Source: Winogradskyella sp. MH6 (GTDB lineage: Bacteria > Bacteroidota > Bacteroidia > Flavobacteriales > Flavobacteriaceae). From it: DNA of 64,000 nucleotides. Made by a program: the position numbers and the translations under genes. The notes under the pieces are model-generated. The model was not told the origin of the DNA, made no database searches, and worked only from the letters and a program-made list of their open reading frames with translations. The DNA is taken from contig NZ_CP094494.1 in the NCBI RefSeq assembly GCF_022810765.1, forward strand, positions 930,001 to 994,000, read 5' to 3'. Shown here piece after piece: positions 34,857-43,205 of this stretch; position 1 is the stretch's first letter; each line of letters opens with the position of its first letter.

Positions 34857-35157
34857 TTTGTTTTTATTTAATTGTTGATTTGTTTATTCGTTTAATTAAC
34901 GTAAACGAACAACGTCTTAAAGGTACAAAAATTAAGAGATTTCTAGTTTAACAGAAAAAACAAAAAGTGCGTATTTATTCTGGATTCCTTTTGATAAGGA
35001 AGTGTAAATGAAGTTTTAAGTTTTCCCAGAATGGTTTCATGTATTTTATTTTATTGTCCTATAGAGGACAAATGCTGTTTGCTTATATATATTTCATGAA
35101 AAATGAAATAATAAAAAAAGCTCGGATCATAATGTTACAAAGTTTATAAAATTTAAT
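34857..35157. other. 301-bp gap with four short palindromes
   Basis: No gene is visible. Four inverted repeats occur: TTCGTTTA/TAAACGAA (34887-34909), TTCCTT/AAGGAA (34985-35001), TTGTCCT/AGGACAA (35054-35071) and ATTTCAT/ATGAAAT (35091-35109). The first sits at an operator-like distance from hmgA. The last, close to the end of the patatin gene and followed by U-poor sequence, could be a weak terminator for it. Confidence 0.5.
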
Positions 35158-37416
35158 TTAAAACCAAAACCCTAGATTAAAAAACCAGTAATCTTCACCT
35201 GTGTCTGGCGAATAGGTATATTTAGCTTCTAATGGCCCTATAAAAGTCTCTAAAGAATACCCTAAGGCATAACCTGTATAATCTGGAGACGTAAGCCAGT
35301 TGCCAGTTTCAAACAATCCGTTTTCTACATTGGCGTAATTTGCAGCAAGTGTAATATGATGATTTTTTAACCATTCGTAATCTAAAGTAAAACAGGCTTT
35401 TACAAAACTATCTCCAGTAATATCTACAAAATCATAGCCATAAAAATTATAAAAATTATTTATAAAATTATTGGCATAGCCACCTAACGCAAAATCTAAT
35501 GTTGTTGTTGAAGCTTCTCCAATTCTAAAACCACCACTTGTTTCGGTCTTAAGCGCCACTTTTTTACTAAAACTAAAAGCATAACCAAGATCTGCTTTAG
35601 CTATAGAAAAGGGCTCAAAACCTGAAATAAAATCTGATGCATTTAGATACCAGTGAAAATCACCGCTAAAATACGCACCACTTTTAGGGAAAATTGGATG
35701 ACTGTAACTGTCATATTTTAACTTTCCGAACACACTGAAATAATCTGTGTTTTCAAAAATAAAATCATCTTCTTGGTTTTCTGACAATAGTGTTTCCGAA
35801 GTTATTTTTAATCGTTTATGCTCTGCACCTATGCGCAACGAGAAGTCTTTTCTAAAAAGCGTTTGTATGTATATTTGATTTGTAAAATCCTGAAGTGAAA
35901 CATCTATTTTATTTAAATTATCTAAAAGCGGTGAACTTTCCTCTAAAGCCAATTGAGGATTTATCTTTTTATCAAATTGATTAAAACGAGACTTTATACC
36001 TAGGCTTACATAGAAACCTTTGTCTATAAAATAATCAAAATTGAATCTAGAATTATCACCTAGAATAATATCTAGAGATGCTATATCATTGTCTAACAAC
36101 AATCTTTTCTTTGTAAGATTTGCTAAAATAGCACTCTTATATAAGTCATCGTAATGTATCCCGAGTTTTAAAAATGTGGTAGCTTCTGACTCTTTAATTC
36201 TCCCTTTTAACCTATATTTATTAACACTGTCGGCTGGCTCCAATTGATATCTAAAGGTTTCAAAATTATTAGTTGCGATAATATTATTTATTCGCTCTTT
36301 AAAATCTTCATAGCTTACGGTTTCATTTCCTCTTAGTTTTAATTTCCCTAGAAGATATGCTCTTGTATAACGCTCATTACCGTCAATATCTATTGACTCA
36401 ATTTTTATACTATCTATGATTTTTAAATAAGGACGATTAACTGTATCGCTTTGAGAAATTCTTATTTTGTTTAGTGCGTCAATATTATCCTGTGCGGCTG
36501 CTTCTCCATTAGCAATAATATCCTCTCCTTCATCAAAGGAAAGCACTGAAAAGTTAGCAATATCTGGTTTAATATATATATCTGCCATTGAAGCTTTATC
36601 CTTCATGGCATTAATAGTTCTAAAGTTATTAATCTGCAATAATATTTCTGGCGCAGTCTTTAAAGCCTCTCTATCTCTTAAATCATCCTGAACATCTACA
36701 CCAATAATAATGTCCATTCCTTTAGCCTTTAATTCTTCAATAGGAAAATTGTTGGTCACTCCTCCATCTATTAAAATTTTATCGCCTATAGTTACTGGTT
36801 GAAAAATAGAAGGTAGTGCACCACTAGCCGTTACAGCTTCAGCCAACCTACCTTTATCCAAAATTAAAGACTCACCAGTTTCAATATTGGTTGCCATACA
36901 GAAAAACGGAATTGGCAACTTTTCAAAATCCCTAACCTCATTTACTGGAAGCATGAGTTGATACAACAAATTGTATACATTTTGACCTCTTGACAAACCT
37001 GAAGGTAGTTTAATTTTAAAATTATCGAACGGTAAGTTTATAGCATACTTTTCTTCGCTTTCTCGCTCATAAAAAGACTTAGCCTCCCTCGGAAACTCAT
37101 CATTGATAAGCTCATCAAAATCTACTGTATTGAATAAATCCTCTAACTGCTGCCCTGAATAACCCGAAGCATACAACGACCCAATTATGGCTCCCATACT
37201 TGTACCAGCAACATAGTCTATCTTAATTCCTAAACTATCTATTACCTTTAAAACACCTATGTGCGCAAATCCTTTTGCTCCACCTCCACTTAGAACCAAA
37301 CCTATTTTTGGCGCTTCGGTTTCTTGGGCATTTACGCTGTTGTTCCAAAAGAATATTTGAAATAGCAGAAATGTAAAGATGCTAGCTTTAAAAAAATATG
37401 TTAGGGAATTTTTCAA
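35158..37416 (-). CDS. Patatin-like phospholipase with POTRA and outer-membrane barrel (type Vd-like)
   Basis: This 752-residue protein has a signal peptide ending NSVNAQ and a patatin domain at about residues 35-290. The patatin domain has the oxyanion loop GGGAKG, the nucleophile elbow GTSMG and the catalytic aspartate in DGGVTNNFP. A POTRA-like segment (RAYLLGKLKLRGNETVSYEDF) precedes a C-terminal BamA-type barrel ending in aromatic FNLGFWF. The plan is that of PlpD-type (type Vd) lipases, which present a phospholipase at the surface. The start is TTG at 37416, one base after the uvrC stop and right before the signal peptide. An ATG at 37467 is in frame but lies inside uvrC and adds 17 residues unlike a signal peptide. 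Confidence 0.9.
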   Translation of the reverse strand: MKNSLTYFFKASIFTFLLFQIFFWNNSVNAQETEAPKIGLVLSGGGAKGFAHIGVLKVIDSLGIKIDYVAGTSMGAIIGSLYASGYSGQQLEDLFNTVDFDELINDEFPREAKSFYERESEEKYAINLPFDNFKIKLPSGLSRGQNVYNLLYQLMLPVNEVRDFEKLPIPFFCMATNIETGESLILDKGRLAEAVTASGALPSIFQPVTIGDKILIDGGVTNNFPIEELKAKGMDIIIGVDVQDDLRDREALKTAPEILLQINNFRTINAMKDKASMADIYIKPDIANFSVLSFDEGEDIIANGEAAAQDNIDALNKIRISQSDTVNRPYLKIIDSIKIESIDIDGNERYTRAYLLGKLKLRGNETVSYEDFKERINNIIATNNFETFRYQLEPADSVNKYRLKGRIKESEATTFLKLGIHYDDLYKSAILANLTKKRLLLDNDIASLDIILGDNSRFNFDYFIDKGFYVSLGIKSRFNQFDKKINPQLALEESSPLLDNLNKIDVSLQDFTNQIYIQTLFRKDFSLRIGAEHKRLKITSETLLSENQEDDFIFENTDYFSVFGKLKYDSYSHPIFPKSGAYFSGDFHWYLNASDFISGFEPFSIAKADLGYAFSFSKKVALKTETSGGFRIGEASTTTLDFALGGYANNFINNFYNFYGYDFVDITGDSFVKACFTLDYEWLKNHHITLAANYANVENGLFETGNWLTSPDYTGYALGYSLETFIGPLEAKYTYSPDTGEDYWFFNLGFWF

Positions 37417-37417
37417 C

Positions 37418-39211
37418 TTATTCTTTATGATAATAATTATAAACTTTACTTGCGCGAGACACTCCAACCACAGCTTCTAACTCATCTAGCTTTGCATTGG
37501 CAATTCGTTTTACGGTTTTGAACTGTTTCATCAGGTCTATAATGGTTTGTTCACCAACACCAGGAATGTTTTCTAATTCGGTTTTTAAAGCGCCTTTGCT
37601 TCGTCTATTTCTATGATGTTCTATACCAAAACGATGCGCTTCGTTTCTTAATTGCTGAATGATTTTTAGTGTTTCGCTTTTTTTATCTAAATATAAGGGA
37701 ATTGGATCATCTGGATAAAATAATTCTTCTAAACGTTTCGCAATTCCGATAATAGCTATTTTTCCTCTTAAACCTAAGATATCAAGACTCTTTAAAGCAG
37801 ATGATAGTTGCCCTTTACCTCCATCTATAATAATAAGTTGTGGTAGCGGTTCATCTTCATCTAGCAAACGTTTGTATCTCCTGTAAACCACTTCTTCCAT
37901 AGATGCAAAATCATCTGGACCTTCAACCGTTTTTATATTAAAATGCCTATAATCTTTTTTACTTGGCTTTCCATTTTTAAAAACCACACAAGCTGCTACT
38001 GGATTTGTACCTTGTATGTTAGAATTATCAAAACATTCGATATGTCTTGGCTCTTCAGACAAACGCAAATCAGCTTTCATTTGCGCCATTATTCTGTTGG
38101 CATGCCTATCTGGATCTACAATTTTTATTTGCTTCAGCTTATCAATTCTATAATACTTGGCATTACGCTCAGACAGATCTAAAATGCTTTTTTTATCACC
38201 AAGTTTTGGCACTGAAACTTTAATATCTTCACCTAAATCTACCTTAAATGGCACAAAAATTTCTTTAGAATTTGAATTGAAACGCTGCCGTATTTCTGTA
38301 ATGGCAATTTCTAGAAGTTCTTTATCTGTTTCCTGTAGTTTTTTCTTTAGTTCTAAGGTGTGCGACCTTATAATGGAACCATAACTTAATTGCAAAAAAT
38401 TGATGTAAGCATATGTTTCGTCACTAACTATTGAGAACACATCCACATTGCTAATTTTTGGATTTACAATTGTAGACTTGGCTTGATAATTTTCTAATAT
38501 TTCGAGTTTTTCTTTAATTTTTTGAGCGTCTTCAAACTGCATAGCTTCAGCATACATTTTCATCTGCGCTCTAAACTGCTGTAATGAGTCCTTAAAATTC
38601 CCTTTCAATATCTCGCGTATAGCAACAATATTAGCATGATATTCTTCTTCTGTTTCATAGCCTTCACAAGCACCTTTACAATTTCCAAGATGATATTCTA
38701 AACAGACCTTATATTTTCCATCTTCAATTTTGGCTTCAGACAAATCGTAATTACAAGTCCGTAATTGATACAAACCTTTAATTAAACCTAGTAAGGTTTT
38801 TACGGTTTTCATACTGGTATAGGGTCCAAAATATTCTGAGCCATCCTTAATAACACGCCGAGTTGGAAACACTCTGGGAAACCGTTCTTTTTTTACACAA
38901 ATCCAAGGATATGATTTATCATCCTTAAGCATTACATTGTACTTGGGTTTGTATTTTTTTATGAGGTTATTTTCTAGCAGCAAAGCATCATTCTCAGTTT
39001 CTACAACAATGTGCTTTATAGAAGCTATATTTTTCACCAAAACACGTGTCTTTCCATAATCGTGATTTTTGGTAAAATAACTACTTACTCTTTTCTTAAT
39101 ATCCTTCGCCTTTCCTACATAAATTAGCTTATTGTCTGCATCAAAATATTGATAGACTCCAGGTTGGTGTGGTAGTGTTTTTATCTGTATGTCTAAGGTA
39201 GTTTTTGGCAT
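37418..39211 (-). CDS. uvrC: Excinuclease ABC subunit C
   Basis: The 597-residue protein makes both incisions in nucleotide excision repair. Domains in order: GIY-YIG nuclease (GVYQYFDADNKLIYVGKAKD) at 14-95, a cysteine-rich region, a UVR motif (MQFEDAQKIKEKLEIL) near 215, an RNase H-like nuclease with HIECFDNSNIQG, and a C-terminal helix-hairpin-helix (LENIPGVGEQTIIDLMKQF). Length and motifs are normal. The TAnnTTTG box ends 6 bp before the ATG, so the mRNA is predicted to be almost leaderless. The patatin gene starts one base after its stop. Confidence 0.98.
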   Translation of the reverse strand: MPKTTLDIQIKTLPHQPGVYQYFDADNKLIYVGKAKDIKKRVSSYFTKNHDYGKTRVLVKNIASIKHIVVETENDALLLENNLIKKYKPKYNVMLKDDKSYPWICVKKERFPRVFPTRRVIKDGSEYFGPYTSMKTVKTLLGLIKGLYQLRTCNYDLSEAKIEDGKYKVCLEYHLGNCKGACEGYETEEEYHANIVAIREILKGNFKDSLQQFRAQMKMYAEAMQFEDAQKIKEKLEILENYQAKSTIVNPKISNVDVFSIVSDETYAYINFLQLSYGSIIRSHTLELKKKLQETDKELLEIAITEIRQRFNSNSKEIFVPFKVDLGEDIKVSVPKLGDKKSILDLSERNAKYYRIDKLKQIKIVDPDRHANRIMAQMKADLRLSEEPRHIECFDNSNIQGTNPVAACVVFKNGKPSKKDYRHFNIKTVEGPDDFASMEEVVYRRYKRLLDEDEPLPQLIIIDGGKGQLSSALKSLDILGLRGKIAIIGIAKRLEELFYPDDPIPLYLDKKSETLKIIQQLRNEAHRFGIEHHRNRRSKGALKTELENIPGVGEQTIIDLMKQFKTVKRIANAKLDELEAVVGVSRASKVYNYYHKE

Positions 39212-39216
39212 TATTT

Positions 39217-39224
39217 CAAAGGTA
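39217..39224 (-). promoter_or_regulatory. -7 promoter box for uvrC
   Basis: The minus-strand TACCTTTG is a perfect TAnnTTTG. The predicted transcript start is about 2 nt before the ATG. Confidence 0.5.
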
Positions 39225-39304
39225 ACAATTCATTAAAGTAATTATGTATTTTGAATTAACTTTATGACTATCTTGCGCCACTTTTTTAAAATATAAAATA
39301 CACT

Positions 39305-39748
39305 ATGAAGAAAGTTTTGGGACGTGTTGATAAAATAGACTTCCCTCAATTACATCTCAGCAATATTGATGTAAAAATAGATACTGGTGCATACACCTCA
39401 GCCATACACTGTTCTAAAATTAAAGAAGAGGATGGTAAACTTTTTTGCACTTTTGAAAGTAAAGGTCATCCCAACTTTAATGGCAAAGAGGTCATTTTTG
39501 AAAATTACTCCTTTACAGACGTTAAAAGTAGTAACGGTCATAAAGAAAATCGTTATAAAATTAAAACTACTGCTATATTCTTTGGAAAAAGCTATAAGAT
39601 TAACTTAACTTTAAGCACTAGAGACGATATGAAATTTCCGGTCTTAATTGGTCGTCAATTTTTAAAGCAAAAATTCATAGTCGATGTTGACTTAGAAAAC
39701 CAATCGTTTAAACACACTGCTAATGAACATTGTCATTCTTTCGCGTAA
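39305..39748 (+). CDS. RimB-like retropepsin-fold protease
   Basis: This 147-residue protein belongs to the PF05618 family, often named ATP-dependent zinc protease but fold-related to retropepsins. The active-site motif DTGA is present in [14 protein letters not shown], and the second conserved block is [10 protein letters not shown]. In Pseudomonas the related RimB trims or recycles glutamate tails added by RimK. Its last 26 bp overlap the start of rimK in another frame, which indicates tight co-expression. Confidence 0.88.
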   Translation: MKKVLGRVDKIDFPQLHLSNIDVKIDTGAYTSAIHCSKIKEEDGKLFCTFESKGHPNFNGKEVIFENYSFTDVKSSNGHKENRYKIKTTAIFFGKSYKINLTLSTRDDMKFPVLIGRQFLKQKFIVDVDLENQSFKHTANEHCHSFA

Positions 39749-40598
39749 CTCTCAGTTGTATTCTACACAACGTTTAATTGAAGAAGCTGAAAATAGAGGT
39801 CACGAAGTAGAGGTTATAGATCCTCTAAAATGCGATATTATTATAGAAAAGGAGAAACCAACCATTTTCTATAAAGACAGGTACCTAGACTATGTAGATG
39901 CTGTAATTCCTCGCATTGGTGCTTCGGTAACTTTTTATGGTTGTGCTGTAGTGAGGCAGTTTGAAATGATGAATGTCTTTACAACTGTAACATCTGATGC
40001 GATTATACGAAGTAGAGATAAACTGCGTAGTTTTCAACGATTATCTAAGGCAGGTATAGGTATGCCTAAAACTGTTTTTACAAACTACTCAAGAGATGTT
40101 GAAGAAGTTTTAGACCATGTTGGCGGACCACCTGTAATTATAAAATTACTTGAAGGTACTCAAGGCCTTGGAGTTGTTTTGGCAGAATCTAAAAATGCTG
40201 CAGAGTCTGTACTAGAAGCTTTTAACGGGCTACAAGCCAGAGCATTGGTACAAGAATTTATTGCAGAAGCAAAAGGTGCAGATTTAAGAGCATTAATTGT
40301 AGACGGACAAGTTGTTGGCGCTATGAAACGCCAAAGTAAAGAAGGGGAATTTAGATCAAATTTACACAGAGGCGGTAAAGCCAATTTAATCAAGCTTTCT
40401 GAAGACGAATTAAAACTAGCCATAAAAGCTGCGCGCGCCTTAAAACTTCCCGTTTGTGGTGTTGATATGCTACAATCTGCAAGAGGACCATTAATTATGG
40501 AAGTTAATTCTACACCAGGACTGGAAGGCATAGAAGGTGCTACTCAAAAAAATATAGCAAGGGCAATTATCACTTTCATAGAACGTAACCGAAAATAG
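39723..40598 (+). CDS. rimK: RimK family ATP-grasp alpha-L-glutamate ligase
   Basis: The 291-residue ATP-grasp protein starts [20 protein letters not shown], the standard RimK N-terminus. Further motifs are [28 protein letters not shown], and metal-binding VDMLQS...[14 protein letters not shown]. RimK adds glutamates to the C-terminus of ribosomal protein S6; paralogues make N-acetylaspartylglutamate or beta-citrylglutamate. It overlaps rimB by 26 bp and abuts the M14 deacylase gene with no gap. Confidence 0.95.
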   Translation: MNIVILSRNSQLYSTQRLIEEAENRGHEVEVIDPLKCDIIIEKEKPTIFYKDRYLDYVDAVIPRIGASVTFYGCAVVRQFEMMNVFTTVTSDAIIRSRDKLRSFQRLSKAGIGMPKTVFTNYSRDVEEVLDHVGGPPVIIKLLEGTQGLGVVLAESKNAAESVLEAFNGLQARALVQEFIAEAKGADLRALIVDGQVVGAMKRQSKEGEFRSNLHRGGKANLIKLSEDELKLAIKAARALKLPVCGVDMLQSARGPLIMEVNSTPGLEGIEGATQKNIARAIITFIERNRK

Positions 40599-41567
40599 AT
40601 GAGTGAAAAGGAAGTTCTAAATATATTAGGTAAAAAGGTGGCATTAGGTGAAAGTGCTAAGGTAAGTTTTAATGTAGCCAAACTACACACCCAAAACACC
40701 ATTGATGTTCCTGTTATTATTGAACGTTCTAAAAAACCTGGCCCAACAGTTTTAATTACTGCAGGTATTCACGGAGATGAAGTTAATGGCGTTGAAGTTG
40801 TTCGTCAAATCATTTCTAAAGGCATTAATAAACCTAAGAAGGGAACTATTATTTGTATTCCGGTAATTAATGTATTCGGATTTATACATATGGACAGGGA
40901 ATTTCCAGATGGTAGAGATTTAAACCGAGTTTTCCCTGGCGCTAAAACAGGTTCATTAGCAAGTAGAGTTGCTCATAAGCTAATGACAGAGATTGTGCCG
41001 CATGCCGATTTAGTTTTAGATTTTCATACTGGTGGAGCTGACCGTTTTAATGCTGCGCAAATACGTATTATTAAAAACGAAGTTGTCTTAGACGAACTTG
41101 CCCAAGTCTTTGGAGCTCCTATTATCTATTATTCTAAAAACCTTAAAAAATCCTTTAGAAACACCTGTTACAAACTCGGCATACCAATGCTTTTATTTGA
41201 AGGTGGAAAATCATTTAACATCGATAATACTGTTACCAATACTGGCGTCAATGGGATAAAACGTATCCTAAATCATCTAGGGATGCTAAACAGCAAATTC
41301 AAAGTTTCAAAACCCAAGAAAAGCTGTATCAAAATCATAGACAGCAAATGGATTAGAGCCAATCATTCTGGTATGTTTAAGGCTGTTATAGACGTTAATA
41401 CCCTAGTTAAAAAAGGAGATGTTTTAGGGCATATTACCGATCCTTATGGTAGTTTTAATCATTTTGTAAAAGCACCAAATAACGGCTATATTTTTAATGT
41501 CAATGAATCTCCAATTATCTACCAAGGAGATGCTATTTTTCATATTTCCACAAAGCTACAGCAATGA
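40599..41567 (+). CDS. M14 succinylglutamate desuccinylase/aspartoacylase family hydrolase
   Basis: The 322-residue protein has the zinc-site motif HGDEVNGVEVV (histidine and glutamate ligands) and the later DFHTGG with the third ligand, as in AstE/aspartoacylase proteins. A lipoyl-like beta hairpin follows near the C-terminus (VKKGDVLGHITDPYG, NNGYIFNVNESPII). The family hydrolyses N-acyl amino acids. It starts on the base after the rimK stop and its stop overlaps the folate cyclo-ligase start by 4 bp. Working with RimK and RimB on a glutamylated substrate is an inference from this packing. Confidence 0.88.
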   Translation: MSEKEVLNILGKKVALGESAKVSFNVAKLHTQNTIDVPVIIERSKKPGPTVLITAGIHGDEVNGVEVVRQIISKGINKPKKGTIICIPVINVFGFIHMDREFPDGRDLNRVFPGAKTGSLASRVAHKLMTEIVPHADLVLDFHTGGADRFNAAQIRIIKNEVVLDELAQVFGAPIIYYSKNLKKSFRNTCYKLGIPMLLFEGGKSFNIDNTVTNTGVNGIKRILNHLGMLNSKFKVSKPKKSCIKIIDSKWIRANHSGMFKAVIDVNTLVKKGDVLGHITDPYGSFNHFVKAPNNGYIFNVNESPIIYQGDAIFHISTKLQQ

Positions 41568-42127
41568 CAAAATCTGAGCTTCGTAAAAAATATAAAGCTT
41601 TACGAAAATCGCTTAGCATAGACCAAGCTGATGATTTTAGTCTTGCTATTGCAAATCAATTATTACAACTTGATATTTGGGATAAATCCTTCTATCATAT
41701 TTTTTTAAGCATTGAAGAACAAAAGGAAATCAATACCGAGTATATCTTAAATATTCTCGCAGGAAAAGATAAAAACATAGTGATTTCTAAAAGTAATTTT
41801 GAAAATCTCTCCTTGACACATTACTTACTTACCGACAGTACTAGAATTAAGAAAAATCATTATAATATTCCTGAACCTATCGATGGTATAGAAATTAATT
41901 CTTCACAAATTGAAGTTGTATTCGTACCGCTTTTAGCTTTTGATAAAACTGGAAACCGAGTAGGTTATGGCAAAGGTTTTTATGACAGGTTTTTAAGTGA
42001 ATGTAAACCCGAAACTATAAAAATTGGGTTATCGTTTTTTGAAGTTGAAGAGGAAGTTTTTGAAACAGACGATAATGATGTTAGTTTAGATTATTGTGTG
42101 ACTCCAAATCGGGTTTATCAATTTTAG
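41564..42127 (+). CDS. 5-Formyltetrahydrofolate cyclo-ligase
   Basis: The 187-residue protein converts 5-formyl-THF to 5,10-methenyl-THF using ATP. It shows the N-terminal SELRKKYKALRKSLS, and the conserved VPLLAFDKTGNRVGYGKGFYDRFL block near the C-terminus. It is the last gene of the rimB-rimK-M14 run, coupled by a 4-bp overlap. Its final 47 bp overlap the end of lspA on the other strand. Confidence 0.95.
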   Translation: MTKSELRKKYKALRKSLSIDQADDFSLAIANQLLQLDIWDKSFYHIFLSIEEQKEINTEYILNILAGKDKNIVISKSNFENLSLTHYLLTDSTRIKKNHYNIPEPIDGIEINSSQIEVVFVPLLAFDKTGNRVGYGKGFYDRFLSECKPETIKIGLSFFEVEEEVFETDDNDVSLDYCVTPNRVYQF

Positions 42128-42746
42128 AGCTTTCTTTAAAAGCCTTCTTATTAAACACAATTAAAATACCGATTCCTGTGCTTATAGCAACATCAGCAAC
42201 ATTAAAAACAGGATCAAAAAATGAGAAGTACTTACCACCTATTAACGGCAACCATTCTGGCAAAATACCACTCCAAATTGGGAAGTGAAGCATGTCTACC
42301 ACATTACCATAAAACACACCTGCATAACCTCCACCTTCAGGAAAAAACTCAGCCACTTGCATATGGCTATCACTAAATAAAACACCGTAAAAAACTGAAT
42401 CTAATATATTACCCAAAGCACCAGCAAATATTATAGAGATAGCAAATATTAATGTTTTAGACTTCTTCTTTTTCGTAACATCTACCAACCAAAATCCAAT
42501 GCCTGTAACAGCTACAATTCTAAAAAGCGTTAAAATAAGTTTTGCAGATTTATCTGAAATAAAAGTAAAGAAATCGCTCAGTTTGGTTCCCCAAGCCATA
42601 CCATCATTCTCCACAAAAGCAATTTTAAACCATGAAAACACAGTAACATCTTCATTTAACGCAAAATGGGTTTTAATATAAATCTTACTGATTTGATCAA
42701 CCAGTAAAATAAGAATGATAATAATTGAGGCTTTCTTTAACGACAT
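42081..42746 (-). CDS. lspA: Lipoprotein signal peptidase (signal peptidase II)
   Basis: The 221-residue inner-membrane aspartyl protease cleaves lipoprotein signal peptides; this genome encodes several lipoproteins in this window alone. Four hydrophobic segments are visible. The catalytic regions are GALGNILDSVFYG with YGNVVDMLHFP, and FNVADVAISTG. It is longer than E. coli LspA (164 residues) through an insert in the middle and a polar C-terminal tail, as is usual in Bacteroidetes. I chose the ATG at 42746, because the upstream ATG at 42773 lies inside a terminator-like hairpin. Its 3' end overlaps the convergent cyclo-ligase by 47 bp. Confidence 0.95.
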   Translation of the reverse strand: MSLKKASIIIILILLVDQISKIYIKTHFALNEDVTVFSWFKIAFVENDGMAWGTKLSDFFTFISDKSAKLILTLFRIVAVTGIGFWLVDVTKKKKSKTLIFAISIIFAGALGNILDSVFYGVLFSDSHMQVAEFFPEGGGYAGVFYGNVVDMLHFPIWSGILPEWLPLIGGKYFSFFDPVFNVADVAISTGIGILIVFNKKAFKESSKIDKPDLESHNNLN

Positions 42747-42811
42747 AATAAAAAAGCTTTGAATACAATCCAAAGCTTAGGTTTTCTTCATAAAATTCTG
42801 AAACAGAATTT
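42747..42811 (-). terminator. Double hairpin between the DksA-like gene and lspA
   Basis: On the minus strand, AAATTCTG/CAGAATTT (42793-42811) comes first. AAGCTTTG/CAAAGCTT (42754-42778) follows with a T run up to the lspA ATG. Partial termination would lower lspA expression relative to ileS. Confidence 0.6.
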
Positions 42812-42815
42812 CTCT

Positions 42816-43199
42816 TTATTTCTGCATATTCTTAGCTTCGATGCTAAGTGTTGCATGAGGCACTAACTTTAAGCGCTCCTTATTGATTAATTTTCCGGTA
42901 ACACGGCAAACACCATACGTTTTATTCTCAATACGAATAATAGCATTCTTTAAGTCTCTAATAAACTTTTCTTGACGAATTGCCAATGCTGAGTTTGCTT
43001 CTTTACTCATTGTTTCACTTCCTTCTTCAAAAGCTTTGAACGTTGGAGACGTATCATCTGTACCATTGTTATGGTCGTTCATATAAGCACTTTTTATCAA
43101 TTCTAAATCGTGCTCAGCTTTATCAATTTTATCTTGAATTAAAACTCTAAATTCTTCTAAATCCTTGTCTGAATATCTATTTTTCGTATCTGTTGCCAT
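42816..43199 (-). CDS. TraR/DksA family protein with degenerate zinc finger
   Basis: The 127-residue protein has the DksA coiled-coil region (residues about 10-90) and the C-terminal globular segment YGVCRVTGKLINKERLKLVPHA. In canonical DksA four cysteines bind zinc. Here only C98 remains; the other positions are T101, S119 and A122. Zinc-independent DksA proteins are known in other phyla. It binds RNA polymerase in the secondary channel in well-studied cases and mediates ppGpp responses. It lies between ileS (6 bp) and lspA, an arrangement frequent in this phylum. Confidence 0.9.
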   Translation of the reverse strand: MATDTKNRYSDKDLEEFRVLIQDKIDKAEHDLELIKSAYMNDHNNGTDDTSPTFKAFEEGSETMSKEANSALAIRQEKFIRDLKNAIIRIENKTYGVCRVTGKLINKERLKLVPHATLSIEAKNMQK

Positions 43200-43205
43200 A
43201 GTTTT

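Noticed and set aside
37417..37467. Patatin gene starting at ATG 37467 inside uvrC
   Set aside because: It would add 17 residues ahead of the signal peptide; TTG 37416 directly after the uvrC stop is the better start.
39723..39748. Frameshift suspected at the rimB/rimK overlap
   Set aside because: Both proteins have normal ends and starts; an overlap of two complete genes explains it.
40160..40531. 123-residue minus-strand frame opposite rimK
   Set aside because: A shadow of rimK with no promoter or family resemblance.
42747..42773. Longer LspA starting at 42773
   Set aside because: The extra codons lie in a terminator-like hairpin and T run; ATG 42746 starts the usual N-terminal helix.
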